NCBI GenBank assembly: GCA_031291075.1
Contig: JARLJS010000022.1
Coordinates: 19,950-83,949, forward strand
Direction: 5' to 3'
DNA from: Nevskia sp.
Lineage (GTDB): Bacteria; Pseudomonadota; Gammaproteobacteria; Nevskiales; Nevskiaceae
Length of the DNA: 64,000 nt
Position numbers and translations under genes: made by a program
Shown here: piece by piece, positions 1 through 8,243 of the stretch
How the letters are laid out: each line of letters begins with the position of its first letter
Position numbering within the stretch: position 1 is the stretch's first letter
The notes under the pieces: model-generated
The model's database searches: none
What the model was told of the DNA's origin: nothing
The model's input: the letters and a program-made list of their open reading frames with translations, nothing else

Positions 1-104
1 ATGGACCGCCACGCGCGGCCGCCCGTACGCGCCTGAAGCCCGGCGGCGAATCTCCCTCCGCGTCCGTTGTACACTGGCTGCGGGAATTCAAGCGGGGGAA
101 AGCG

Positions 105-578
105 GTGCAGGTTGCCGACATCCAGAGCTGGACCGACGTCGCGCTGCGCATGGGCCTCGCCACCGTGGTGGGCATCCTGGTCGGCATCAACCGCGAGATG
201 CACCACAAGCCGATCGGCATGCGCACGCTCGGGCTGGTGGCGGTGGGCTCCTGCATGCTTGTGCTGAGCGTGCTGCAGTACGCCCAGCTCCACAACGCCA
301 GCAGCTCGGACGCGGCCAGCCGCGTGGTGCAGGGCCTGGTTGCCGGCCTGGGCTTCCTCGGCGCCGGGGTGATCATGCGCAGCAACGACCAGCAGCACGT
401 CTACGGCCTCACCACCGCCGCCGCCATCGTCGTGGTCGCGGCTCTGGGCATAGCTTGCGCCCTGGCGCTGTGGCCGATCCTGTTGTGCGGCTTCGCCGCC
501 AGCGTGTTCCTGTTGGTGGTGTGCGATCCGCTGGAGCGGCGCCTGCAGTCCTGGATTGACCGGCGGCCGCCGGAATGA
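105..578 (+). CDS. MgtC/SapB family inner-membrane protein
   Basis: This 157-residue protein is almost entirely hydrophobic, with about four to five membrane segments. It carries the MgtC/SapB signature: a GINREMHHKPIGMRT-like block near residues 28-42, then GLGFLGAGVIMR and GLTTAAA. Family members are inner-membrane proteins linked to Mg2+ limitation and, in some pathogens, to control of the F-type ATPase. The length covers only the N-terminal membrane domain, so the soluble ACT-like C-terminal domain of longer MgtC proteins is absent. The start is a GTG preceded by a GGGGGAAA purine stretch. It lies 19 bp upstream of the DUF6058 gene on the same strand, but a shared function is not evident. 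The family is clear; the physiological role here is unknown. Confidence 0.85.
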   Translation: MQVADIQSWTDVALRMGLATVVGILVGINREMHHKPIGMRTLGLVAVGSCMLVLSVLQYAQLHNASSSDAASRVVQGLVAGLGFLGAGVIMRSNDQQHVYGLTTAAAIVVVAALGIACALALWPILLCGFAASVFLLVVCDPLERRLQSWIDRRPPE

Positions 579-597
579 GGCTGCTGCCGGTGACCCG

Positions 598-1293
598 ATG
601 AATGATCTGGACCGCTATCTTTCCCGCTATTTCGTGAATGCCGGACAACTGGCGGCCTCCTGCGGCATCACATCCGACGAGCTTTCCCAATACATCGAAG
701 ACGAACTCGTTCCCGCACCTTCCTACATCGTTTCCGGGTCCGCATCGGTCAATTCATTCGTCTTCGGCCGGATGGAGGCGCAGGGTTCAACGGATGGGCG
801 CTATTTCCATCCGTCGACTCGCATCTGGGTAGACCGCGCCGTTGTTGCGATTTGCAAGGTCGGTCGAAGTCGCGCCCATGCCGAACTGAAGAATCAATTC
901 ACCGCGAATTTGGAGGCGGCACTGGCCGAGTTCGACAAGACCATCTGGCGCCTGCGCGACGCTTTTACGGACGATGGGTCGGTGATTGAGGAAGGCCTCA
1001 AGGTGCGGATCGATTCGATGTGGGAACACTTTCTGAATGGAACATTCGGCTTGTGCGTGGCGAAGCCCGATTCGGAGCGCGCGATCGCACGCAAGGAAAT
1101 TCTCCAGGAAAAGCTTTCGGAACTGACCGGGAATGGCCAAAGGACAAGCTTCTCCGAGGCTGAAGCTCCCGGCCTTCTCACGTTGATCGATGAATTCGCA
1201 GAGGCGGCCATGCCGTTTTCCCCGGTCGAGTACCCGAGGAGCAGCCGGAAGCGCCTGGTCGAAGACCTCCGTCAACGTATCCCGAAGCCCTGA
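598..1293 (+). CDS. DUF6058 family protein
   Basis: This 231-residue soluble protein has the blocks I associate with DUF6058: an N-terminal YLSRYFVNAGQLAASCGI helix-turn-like segment, GRYFHP near residue 75, FGLCVAKPDSERAIARKE in the middle, and AMPFSPVEYPRSSRKRLV at the C terminus. The biochemical role is unknown; databases link the family loosely to natural-product clusters. I chose the internal ATG at 598 because the extra N-terminal residues of the longer ORF run into the preceding gene's stop region and do not look conserved. It is followed 41 bp later by an exosortase-family gene on the same strand, suggesting a link to that sorting system. Confidence 0.8.
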   Translation: MNDLDRYLSRYFVNAGQLAASCGITSDELSQYIEDELVPAPSYIVSGSASVNSFVFGRMEAQGSTDGRYFHPSTRIWVDRAVVAICKVGRSRAHAELKNQFTANLEAALAEFDKTIWRLRDAFTDDGSVIEEGLKVRIDSMWEHFLNGTFGLCVAKPDSERAIARKEILQEKLSELTGNGQRTSFSEAEAPGLLTLIDEFAEAAMPFSPVEYPRSSRKRLVEDLRQRIPKP

Positions 1294-1334
1294 CCGCTCA
1301 CGCGGGCAAGGGTGATCAGGTCCGCGCCCCGGCT

Positions 1335-1877
1335 ATGAACGAAACATACCATCGCCGCAGTACGCAGTATCCGGTCGGCTGGGCTTTCATCCTGGTGTTC
1401 GCAGCCGTTTACGTCGCCCTCTACCTGCTTTACTCAGTCGTACCCAATGCGGTGCTGGTCGATCGCGTCTACCATTTCGGCATCGTCTGGCCGGCCAAGA
1501 TGCTCATCAACTGGCTGGCGCCGGACGAGCAGGCGACGGCCGTACACAACCAGCTCATGTCGTCCCGGTTCGGCCTCAGCATCGTACGCGGTTGCGACGG
1601 CTCGGGTGTGATATTCCTCCTGGGCGCTGCCATCCTCGCGTTCCCGGCTCGCCTGAAGCGCAAGCTGAGTGGCCTGGCCGGGGCGGTCGCCCTCGTATAT
1701 GTGCTGAACCAGGCCCGCATCGTGATGCTGTACTTCGCGGGGATGTACCGGCACGGCTGGTTCACGGCATTGCATGTGTACTTCGTTCCCACCCTGATGA
1801 TCCTGGCCGGAACGCTGTACTTCGCTTTCTGGACGTGGCGCGCCCGGCATGACATCGCCCGACCCGATCAGGCTTAG
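1335..1877 (+). CDS. Exosortase/archaeosortase family transpeptidase
   Basis: This is a 180-residue multi-pass membrane protein with the exosortase active-site layout: Cys87 in RGCDGSG, Arg128 in NQARIV and His147 in LHVYF, each at a membrane boundary. Exosortases are predicted to cleave C-terminal sorting signals and attach the protein to a surface carbohydrate or lipid. The short form without an extra domain, and the CDGSG and LHVYFVPTL blocks, resemble the XrtH/XrtM-type exosortases, but I cannot fix the subfamily by eye. Its 3' end overlaps the next gene by 29 bp, so the two are very likely co-transcribed. No protein with an obvious PEP-CTERM or IPTL-CTERM tail is seen in the window, so the substrate must lie elsewhere. 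Confidence 0.85.
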   Translation: MNETYHRRSTQYPVGWAFILVFAAVYVALYLLYSVVPNAVLVDRVYHFGIVWPAKMLINWLAPDEQATAVHNQLMSSRFGLSIVRGCDGSGVIFLLGAAILAFPARLKRKLSGLAGAVALVYVLNQARIVMLYFAGMYRHGWFTALHVYFVPTLMILAGTLYFAFWTWRARHDIARPDQA

Positions 1878-2475
1878 CCTGCGGATGCTGGTGGCGTGGT
1901 GCGTCCTGTCCGCGGCGGGATTCATTTTCGTGCGGCCGATCACGTCTGCACTGCTGCCCGTGATGGAGTCGGCCAGCAACGGGATGCAGTCGGAGTTCAT
2001 CGTCGATCTCTCGCTCGAAGACGCGCCGGGCGGGCCGGCGATCCGGATGGAGTGCACCACCCGACACCCCGTCGCGCTGGGGTCGGGCAACGTGGTCCCG
2101 GCTTACGGCGTCTTTGAGGGAGGCTCGGTGGACGCCGTGCATGCCCTGGTGCCCGTCGTGATATTTCTGGTGGTGATCGCGGCGTGGCCATTCGCCGGGT
2201 ACCGCGAGCTTGCCGTGCGCCTGCTCGGCACGGCACTGCCGCTGCCGGTCATCGTCGCGCTGACCACCTCGTTGCTCCTGGTCGAGCGGGTCGAGGTCTT
2301 TCTGAACCATGCGGCGACATATCGCACCGAATCGCAGTTCGTGGTCATGACGCAACCGTTCGTGTTCATGGAGTCGGGCGGGCGCTGGCTGCTGCCGCTG
2401 CTGGCAGCGGCCTTATGCGTCGGCATCGGCGGCCGGTTGTCGACCCGGCGCAGCTCGCACGCGATCGTCACCTGA
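1849..2475 (+). CDS. Exosortase-associated membrane protein
   Basis: This 208-residue protein has an N-terminal membrane segment (about residues 10-32), a predicted extracytoplasmic stretch (about 35-95) and three further membrane segments (about 98-118, 123-145 and 178-195). Length, topology and its 29-bp overlap with the exosortase gene match the small partner proteins that accompany stand-alone exosortases. No catalytic motif is visible. Its last 63 bp overlap, tail to tail, the end of the opposite-strand gene at 2413-4239. The assignment rests mainly on context. Confidence 0.6.
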   Translation: MTSPDPIRLSLRMLVAWCVLSAAGFIFVRPITSALLPVMESASNGMQSEFIVDLSLEDAPGGPAIRMECTTRHPVALGSGNVVPAYGVFEGGSVDAVHALVPVVIFLVVIAAWPFAGYRELAVRLLGTALPLPVIVALTTSLLLVERVEVFLNHAATYRTESQFVVMTQPFVFMESGGRWLLPLLAAALCVGIGGRLSTRRSSHAIVT

Positions 2476-4239
2476 CGGGGCGCGCTTGATCAGGGAATCC
2501 ACCTGGTCTTTCGTCAATCGCATCAGTTTTGCGGCGGAGTCGTTGATACCGTAGGAGAAGATCACTTCGCGGTCGAGGATCGCCATCCCGCTGCAGAACT
2601 CGACGCCCCGATGCTCGAAAAAGAACTCGTCCGACATGCCGGCGACGTTCCATGCCGGGTCCATCTCGACGATCCTGTGCACGTAGTAGGTTCCACCCGG
2701 CTTCTCGATGCGGGCGTGGACGATGCACAGGTAGCTCCCGCCGTAGAGGACGACCTGCGACGAGCCGCTGTAATCCGCCAGCGACGGGTGTCCCATCCGC
2801 GTCGCCTCGATGTTCGTTGCGCCGTCGCCGAGCCGGATCAGGCAGAAAGGACTCATCCGGTAGATCACCAGGGCCCCGTGGCTGCCCTCGACCACCATCC
2901 AGTTCTTTTCCCTGCCATGGCCGAACGGGGAGCGGATGGCCCTGACGTCGCAGAATCGTCCGTCCACGATCGAGGCGCGAACCATGGTGTTCCGCTCCAG
3001 CGCGGCGAATCGGCCGGAGCCGAGCACGAACAGGCCCGCTGGCGAGAGGTGCAAACGGCAGTCCTCCAGGCCGTTCGGCGCCAGCCGCCCGCCGCCGGCG
3101 CTCAGCACCAGGCGGTCGTCGATCAGAGTTGGTTGCGCGACTGTGCGAAGGCCATCGTCCACCTCCAGCAGCCAGTTTTCGCTATGCAGTTCCTGCCCGT
3201 TCACGCCGACAAACTCGCCGCGCGAGTTCAGACGGTAGTTGTGGCTCCTGACCAGCACCATCAGCCGCCCCGCAGACCACACCACGCTCGGGTTGCAGGC
3301 GGAGTCGCTGGTCGGGATCGATAGCTGCGCGGTCTGTGGCGCGAACAGGCCCGCGAGCGTCGGTATCTGTGCCGGCGGACCTTGGTCCACGGCCTTGTCC
3401 GCGCGGGCAAGGCCGCGCCTCGTCAGCCGCTGCAGGCTCTGCAGGGTCTGCTGTTGCAAGGTCCGGAAACATTGCAGGTAGGCTTCGTCGCGGGTATCGA
3501 GATAAGCGCGCTTGGCCGCGTCCAGCGCGACCAGTTCCTTGCCGAACTGCGCGCAATAGGGGTTCGAGGCGGGCATCCGGAACGGCGGGTAGTTGCGGAC
3601 GGAGAGGTCCCGGAGTCCCGCCAGCAGGGTCGAGGCCAGGCGTTCGGCGATCAGCGCCCATACCGGCGTGTGCATCTGCGCGCCGGCTACGGGTGCGTTC
3701 AGCGGTGCGTAGAGCCGCGACGAGGGATCCTGGACGTGCGCGAGGCACTGATCGACGACCTGTTTCCAGCGTTTCCAGAAGACGGGCTTCGCTACCAGAT
3801 AGTTGCAATGAATGGTGGTGCGCGAGTCCATCACCAGCCGGGTGATGTCGATGCGCAGGCCGATCGCGTCGAACAGCGCGCGCGCGGTGTCGGCCATGCC
3901 CTGGTGGCGACTTTCACCCTGCTCGAACATGTTGATGTAAAGACTCGCCTGGTCCGGAAACGGCGGGAATCCGACGACGTCGTGGGCGGCGGCCTGCGCC
4001 ACGAAAGCCTTCACGTCCCGGCCGGTGAGGCCGGTGTCGGCCCTAAACCGCGGCGGCAGGAACCCGTAGTGGCAGTCTTCCGCCAGCGGGTTGTCGTTCA
4101 GATACCGCCAGATCGGCCAATATTCGGCCCAGTGCGGCCCCGCGTCCGCGCCGTGGTCGAGCGGTTCGAACTCCGGATCCGGCGCCGTCCGGGCCGATAC
4201 ATCGGAATTGATCTGGAAAATGCGGATTCGGGACGCCAT
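2413..4239 (-). CDS. Glycosyltransferase-like / GH130-like fusion protein
   Basis: The 608-residue protein has two parts. Residues 1 to about 230 begin with SRIRIFQINSD and contain a WPIWRYL...YGFLPPRF block, resembling N-terminal glycosyltransferase-like regions of polysaccharide-assembly proteins. Residues from about 300 onward form a repeated beta-strand pattern with NPSVVW, LEDCRL, SGSSQVVLYGGSY and FSYGIND, which resembles the five-bladed propeller of GH130 mannoside phosphorylases and inverting hydrolases. I start it at the ATG encoding MASRIRIF because upstream residues are low-complexity and overlap non-coding sequence. It probably acts on mannose-type glycans or surface polysaccharide, which would fit the convergent exosortase cluster. 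Substrate and activity are not determinable from sequence alone. Confidence 0.65.
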   Translation of the reverse strand: MASRIRIFQINSDVSARTAPDPEFEPLDHGADAGPHWAEYWPIWRYLNDNPLAEDCHYGFLPPRFRADTGLTGRDVKAFVAQAAAHDVVGFPPFPDQASLYINMFEQGESRHQGMADTARALFDAIGLRIDITRLVMDSRTTIHCNYLVAKPVFWKRWKQVVDQCLAHVQDPSSRLYAPLNAPVAGAQMHTPVWALIAERLASTLLAGLRDLSVRNYPPFRMPASNPYCAQFGKELVALDAAKRAYLDTRDEAYLQCFRTLQQQTLQSLQRLTRRGLARADKAVDQGPPAQIPTLAGLFAPQTAQLSIPTSDSACNPSVVWSAGRLMVLVRSHNYRLNSRGEFVGVNGQELHSENWLLEVDDGLRTVAQPTLIDDRLVLSAGGGRLAPNGLEDCRLHLSPAGLFVLGSGRFAALERNTMVRASIVDGRFCDVRAIRSPFGHGREKNWMVVEGSHGALVIYRMSPFCLIRLGDGATNIEATRMGHPSLADYSGSSQVVLYGGSYLCIVHARIEKPGGTYYVHRIVEMDPAWNVAGMSDEFFFEHRGVEFCSGMAILDREVIFSYGINDSAAKLMRLTKDQVDSLIKRAPSGDDRVRAAPGRQPAADADA

Positions 4240-4399
4240 CGAAGCGTTCTGTTCCGGGGAGGATCCACGGGGCTCGGCGCCATCATGCCATCGCTTCGGC
4301 GGCCTGGGTATGGCAGCTGCTTTGGTCCGCTCGCGGGCCCTAGTGCCCGGCGCGATCCCTGGACTCGACGATGGTTCCCCCGGGACCGGCAACGGATCG

Positions 4400-5155
4400 T
4401 CAGGTCATCCGCGCGACCCAGCGCAGAGGCAGGTTGCGCATGGCGAAACCCATCGCCTTCCACGGCCAGGCCGGGACGCTGGCTTCCGGCACCTCCTGTT
4501 CGATCGCCGCCACCAGGGCGCGGCAGCCGGTGGCGGTATCAACGATGAAAGGGGTGTTCTTCACCTTCTCGTTGATCTCGCTGCGGATGAAGCCGGGGTA
4601 GAGGGTGGTGACCTTGATCCTGGTGCGCAGCAGGTCGGCGCGGATGCCCTCGGCCAGGGTGGCCACCGCGGCCTTGCTGGCGGCGTAGGTGGTCAGGTTG
4701 CGCGGCATCCCGCGCATGGCGCTCATCGACGAGATCACCACCAGGTGGCCGTGCTGCTGGGCGCGGAATATTTCCACCGCGGCCTCGCATTGCGCCAGCG
4801 CGGCGACGAAGTTGGTCTCCGCGGTTTGACGGTTGGCGTGGAAATAGCCGGTGCCGATGGGTTGGCCCTTGCCGATGCCGGCGTTGACGATGACCCGGTC
4901 GAGGCCGCCCATCTGCCCGGCGAACTCGCGGAATACCGTGAACACGCTGTCGTAGTCGTTGACGTCCAGCGGCTTGACCAGCACGCGGATGCCGGGGTGG
5001 GCGGCGAGCAGTTCCTGCCGGAGCGCCTCCAGCCGTTCGGTCCGCCGGGCGCACAAAGCGAGGTCACGCCCCTTGGCGGCGAACTCCCGCGCCATGCCCG
5101 CGCCGAGACCGGAGCTGGCGCCGGTGATGAGGATGTTCTTCCGAATCGGCTTCAT
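4400..5155 (-). CDS. SDR family NAD(P)-dependent oxidoreductase
   Basis: This 251-residue classical short-chain dehydrogenase has the cofactor motif TGASSGLG near residue 11, an NAG motif at about residue 90, and the catalytic Ser and Tyr-x3-Lys in ISSMSAM...TYAASKAA. The ATG giving MKPIRKNILITG is preferred because the upstream extension is translated from the GTGAGGA repeat. It resembles SDRs acting on fatty or steroid-like alcohols and ketones, and lies beside acyl-CoA metabolism genes, but the substrate is unknown. It is separated from the next upstream gene on the same strand by the intergenic repeat. Confidence 0.88.
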   Translation of the reverse strand: MKPIRKNILITGASSGLGAGMAREFAAKGRDLALCARRTERLEALRQELLAAHPGIRVLVKPLDVNDYDSVFTVFREFAGQMGGLDRVIVNAGIGKGQPIGTGYFHANRQTAETNFVAALAQCEAAVEIFRAQQHGHLVVISSMSAMRGMPRNLTTYAASKAAVATLAEGIRADLLRTRIKVTTLYPGFIRSEINEKVKNTPFIVDTATGCRALVAAIEQEVPEASVPAWPWKAMGFAMRNLPLRWVARMT

Positions 5156-5168
5156 GGTCTTGGATGAT

Positions 5169-5295
5169 GTGAGGGGTGAGGAGTGAGGAGTGAGGAGTGA
5201 GGAGACAAGCAAAAGCCCGGCTGAAACCACTCTGCGCCTTTTGCTTGTCCCCTCACAGCGCCCGTAAGGGCGCGACCTCACTCCTCACCCCTCAC
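5169..5295. repeat. GTGAGG-heptamer/hairpin intergenic repeat, copy A
   Basis: The left end has GTGAGGGGTGAGGAGTGAGG with further AGTGAGG units, followed by ACAAGCAAAAG. The right end has CTTTTGCTTGT, CCCCTCACAG, a GCGCCCGTAAGGGCGC hairpin and CCTCACTCCTCACCCCTCAC. The outer ends are inverted repeats of each other. The same modules recur at about 53.1 kb and 56.1 kb with different hairpin stems. The right end overlaps the TGA stop codon of the histidine phosphatase gene (5292-5294). Confidence 0.85.
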
Positions 5296-5984
5296 CGGTA
5301 CGTAATGAGATGGCGCCGCGCGCCCTCGAAATGGCTGTGCTCGTTGAGGGTGCTGAGGTAGACCGACCGCTCGCTGTAGATCAGCTTGGTGACGCCGCAG
5401 TTGGCCATGGTCCAGTTGACGCGCGCCATCTCGGCGTCGGCGATGCCAAGCAGCTTCTGGCAAATGGCAGAGATCGGTCCGCCGGAGGTGAACACCAGCG
5501 CGGTGCGCGAAGCGCCGAGCGCGCGCACCAGGTCCTCCAGCGCCTTGCTGCAGCGCGCCTGGAAGGCACTCCAGGATTCGCTGTACTCGGCATCGTGGCG
5601 ACCGCTCATCCAGCGCTCCATCGCTTTGCCGAACAGGGCCTGGAAGGCGCGGCGCGCGTCCGGTGTGCCGGCGAGTTCGGCGGCGAGCTGGGCGTGGTCG
5701 GCATAGCGCGGCTCCAGCCGCGCCACCAGTTCGTCGTGGTCGTACTCGTTGAAGCCGGGCTGTTCCAGGCGTTCCGCGTCCAGGCGCATCGCCGCCAGGC
5801 AGGCGTCCGCGGTCTGGCGGTGCCGCCGCATGGTGCCGCTGAGCACCAGGTCCACCTGCGGCAGCCGCGTGCGCAGCGCCTCGCCCAGCACGCGCGACTG
5901 CTCGACGCCGGTGCCGGAGAGCGCGTCGTAGTCGGCCTGGCCGAACGAGGCCTGGCCGTGCCGGATCAGGTAGACGGCGCCCAT
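5292..5984 (-). CDS. Histidine phosphatase family protein
   Basis: The 230-residue protein starts with MGAVYLIRHGQAS, where the RHG at residues 8-10 holds the phosphorylated histidine of the histidine phosphatase superfamily. A second conserved region, VFTSGGPISA, lies where the later catalytic histidine usually sits (often G-H-G/S), so the canonical second His is not obvious. The ATG at 5984 sits 5 bp after the acyl-CoA dehydrogenase stop, so the two genes are co-transcribed and probably translationally coupled. Close relatives accompany acyl-CoA dehydrogenases and phosphotransferases in lipid-degradation loci. The stop codon TGA is the first part of the GTGAGG repeat. Confidence 0.85.
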   Translation of the reverse strand: MGAVYLIRHGQASFGQADYDALSGTGVEQSRVLGEALRTRLPQVDLVLSGTMRRHRQTADACLAAMRLDAERLEQPGFNEYDHDELVARLEPRYADHAQLAAELAGTPDARRAFQALFGKAMERWMSGRHDAEYSESWSAFQARCSKALEDLVRALGASRTALVFTSGGPISAICQKLLGIADAEMARVNWTMANCGVTKLIYSERSVYLSTLNEHSHFEGARRHLITYR

Positions 5985-5989
5985 GCGGC

Positions 5990-7225
5990 CTATTTCTTCG
6001 AGTAGCCGCGCTTGGCCAGCTCGATACGCGCGATCAGGCCCTTGTGCACCTCGTCCGGACCGTCCGCCAGGCGCAGCGTGCGCGCCTGCACGAAGAAGGC
6101 GGTGAGCGGCACGTCGCGCGACACGCCGGCGCCGCCATGAATCTGGATGGCGTCGTCCACCACTTTCTGCAGCACGTTCGGCGCCACCACCTTGATCGCG
6201 GAGATCTCGGTCATGGCGGCGAGCGCACCCACCTTGTCGATCTTCCAGGCGGCGTACAGGGTCAGCAAGCGCGCCTGGTCGATGGCGATACGCGCCTCGG
6301 CCAGCCGCTCGCGGTTGCCGCCCAGGTTGAGGATCTGCTTGCCGAAGGCGGTGCGCTGCATGCCGCGCTCGATCATCAGGTCCAGGGTCTGCTCCGCCGC
6401 GCCGATGCAGCGCATGCAGTGGTGGATGCGGCCCGGGCCGAGCCGGCCCTGGGCGATCTCGAAGCCCTTGCCGGGGCCGGCGATGACGTTGGACAGCGGC
6501 ACCCGCACGTTGTTGAAATGCACCTCGCCATGGCCGTGCGGCTCGTCGTATTCGCCGAACACCGGCAGCATGCGCGTGATCTTCACGCCGGGTGCGTCCA
6601 GCGGCACCAGCACCATCGAGTGCTGGTGGTGGCGGTCCTTGTTCGGGTCGGCGGTGAGCGCCATGTAGATGGCGATCTTGGCGCGCGGGTCGCCGATGCC
6701 GGACGACCACCACTTCTTGCCGTTGAGCACGACATGGTCGCCTTCGACCACCGCCGTGGCCTGCATATTGGTGGCGTCGGAGGAGGCGACGTCCGGCTCG
6801 GTCATGCAGAACACCGAGCGGATTTCGCCGGCCAGCAGGGGCTTGAGCCAGCGTTCCTTCTGCTCCTCGCTGCCGTAGCGGTACAGCACCTCCATGTTGC
6901 CGGTATCGGGTGCGTTGCAGTTGAAGATTTCCGGCGCCATCAGGCTGCGGCCGGTTTCCTCGGCGATCGGCGCGTATTCCAGCGTGGTGAGGCCGGCGCC
7001 CAGCTTCTCGTCCGGCAGGAACAGGTTCCACAACCCCTCGGCACGCGCCTTCTGCTTGAGTTGCTCCACCGCCGGCGGAATCTTCCACTGCTGCCAGTCG
7101 CCGCCGTGGCGCTGCGCGGCGATGGCGTCCCAGTGCGCGCGCTCGACCGGCAAGATGTGCTCGCGCATGAAATTCCTGACGCGCTTGGTGTAGTCCTTGG
7201 ACTTGGGGCTGGCTTCGAAATGCAT
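5990..7225 (-). CDS. Acyl-CoA dehydrogenase family protein
   Basis: This 411-residue flavoprotein belongs to the acyl-CoA dehydrogenase family. The FAD and substrate region contains [14 protein letters not shown] and NGKKWWSSG, and the C-terminal helical domain contains FGKQI and [10 protein letters not shown]. It would oxidise an acyl-CoA at the alpha-beta bond and pass electrons to ETF. Length and motifs match the longer-chain FadE-like or ACAD10/11-like subgroup found next to phosphatases. The start at MHFEASPK is set by a strong GGAGGAG Shine-Dalgarno sequence. It is transcribed away from a LysR gene across a dyad-rich 90-bp region, which suggests control by that regulator. Confidence 0.9.
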   Translation of the reverse strand: MHFEASPKSKDYTKRVRNFMREHILPVERAHWDAIAAQRHGGDWQQWKIPPAVEQLKQKARAEGLWNLFLPDEKLGAGLTTLEYAPIAEETGRSLMAPEIFNCNAPDTGNMEVLYRYGSEEQKERWLKPLLAGEIRSVFCMTEPDVASSDATNMQATAVVEGDHVVLNGKKWWSSGIGDPRAKIAIYMALTADPNKDRHHQHSMVLVPLDAPGVKITRMLPVFGEYDEPHGHGEVHFNNVRVPLSNVIAGPGKGFEIAQGRLGPGRIHHCMRCIGAAEQTLDLMIERGMQRTAFGKQILNLGGNRERLAEARIAIDQARLLTLYAAWKIDKVGALAAMTEISAIKVVAPNVLQKVVDDAIQIHGGAGVSRDVPLTAFFVQARTLRLADGPDEVHKGLIARIELAKRGYSKK

Positions 7226-7266
7226 GGATCGCTCCTCCGCTGGAGCGACCATTCTGGACCTGGCCG

Positions 7267-7319
7267 TATAATTCATGAAGTGATACTTTTGCATCTAAGA
7301 TCATGAATATAATTCATGG
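7267..7319. promoter_or_regulatory. LysR-type operator candidate with three ATTCATG half-sites
   Basis: The divergent region has TATAATTCATGA at 7267-7278 and TATAATTCATGG at 7308-7319 as direct repeats, plus CATGAAT at 7302-7308 in inverted orientation. The last two make a dyad CATGAAT-ATA-ATTCATG at 7302-7318 that overlaps the LysR start codon (7316). Such spacing fits autorepression plus control of the divergent acyl-CoA dehydrogenase operon. Direct binding is inferred. Confidence 0.55.
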
Positions 7320-8236
7320 ATAAATCCGTCGACGTGCCGCGCCTGCTGCGCCTGGACCTGAACCTGTTCCGGGTGTTCGACGTGGTCTACCGCGAGCGAA
7401 ATCTCACCCGCGCCGCGGCGGTGCTGTCGCTGAGCCAGTCGGCGGTGAGCCACTCCCTGGCCAGGCTGCGCGAGGTGCTGCAGGACCCGCTGTTCGTGCG
7501 CCGCGGCCGCGGCGTGGCGCCGACGCCGCGGGCCGAGCAGCTCGCGCCGGCGGTGCAGCAGGCGCTGGCCGCCTTGCGGCAGGGCCTGCAGCGTGGCCGC
7601 GCCTTCGATCCCGCCCACGACCTGACCCGTCTGCGGCTGGCGATGCACGAGGAGCTGGAGCCCAACCTGCTGCCGGCGGTGTTCGAACGCCTGCGGGTGG
7701 CGGCGCCGGCCGCGGCCATCGCCAGCGTGCGGCTGGACCGCGCCAACCTCAAGGCCGACCTGGCCGCCGGCCGCGTCGACTTGGCCATCGACGTGGCCCA
7801 GGTCACCGAGCCCGAGCTGCGCCACGAGCCGCTGCTACAGGATTCGCTGTGCGTGGTGTCGGCGGCGGCGCGGCGCCGGCTGGATTTCGACTCGTACATG
7901 GCCGCGCAGCACATCGCCGTCTCCTCGCGCCGCACCGGCCCGGCGATGGAGGACTTCATGTTCGGCCGCCAGGGCCTGCAGCGGCAGATCGTGCTGCGCT
8001 GCCAGCATTACGAGAGCGCCTGCCGCATCGCCGCCGCCTCCGACCTGCTGCTCACCATTCCGCGCCGCAATGCCGAGTCGCTGCGCACGGCCGCGCTGCG
8101 GCTGTGGCGCATGCCCCTGGAACTGCCGCCGATCGAACTGCACCTGTACTGGCATCGCCAGGCGGAGCTGGAACCGGCCACGCTGTGGCTGCGCTCGGAA
8201 CTGCGGGCGCTGGCGGGAAAGAACAGCGGGCGGTGA
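7316..8236 (+). CDS. LysR family transcriptional regulator
   Basis: This 306-residue regulator has the LysR winged helix at residues 10-70 (LDLNLFRVFDVVYRERN, then AAAVLSLSQSAVSHSLARL) and a two-lobed effector-binding domain in the remainder. Its PLFVRRGRGVAPTPRA segment is typical of the NodD/LinR-like LysR subgroup. It is divergent from the acyl-CoA dehydrogenase gene and its start codon lies inside a dyad of ATTCATG half-sites, so it probably controls that operon and itself. The inducer is unknown; an acyl-CoA or aromatic intermediate would fit. Confidence 0.9.
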   Translation: MDKSVDVPRLLRLDLNLFRVFDVVYRERNLTRAAAVLSLSQSAVSHSLARLREVLQDPLFVRRGRGVAPTPRAEQLAPAVQQALAALRQGLQRGRAFDPAHDLTRLRLAMHEELEPNLLPAVFERLRVAAPAAAIASVRLDRANLKADLAAGRVDLAIDVAQVTEPELRHEPLLQDSLCVVSAAARRRLDFDSYMAAQHIAVSSRRTGPAMEDFMFGRQGLQRQIVLRCQHYESACRIAAASDLLLTIPRRNAESLRTAALRLWRMPLELPPIELHLYWHRQAELEPATLWLRSELRALAGKNSGR

Positions 8237-8243
8237 CCGGCTT

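Noticed and set aside
1-36. Short ATG ORF at the window start (MDRHARPPVRA)
   Set aside because: It could be the end of a gene that begins before the window, but 11 codons without context do not support a call.
5169-5295. CRISPR or phase-variation array from GTGAGGA tandem units
   Set aside because: Units are only seven bases, lack spacers and lie between gene ends together with a hairpin; they fit an intergenic repeat family.
5292-7304. 670-codon ORF that would fuse the phosphatase to an upstream region
   Set aside because: The N-terminal 440 residues are an out-of-frame reading of the acyl-CoA dehydrogenase gene; the ATG at 5984 gives the real histidine phosphatase.
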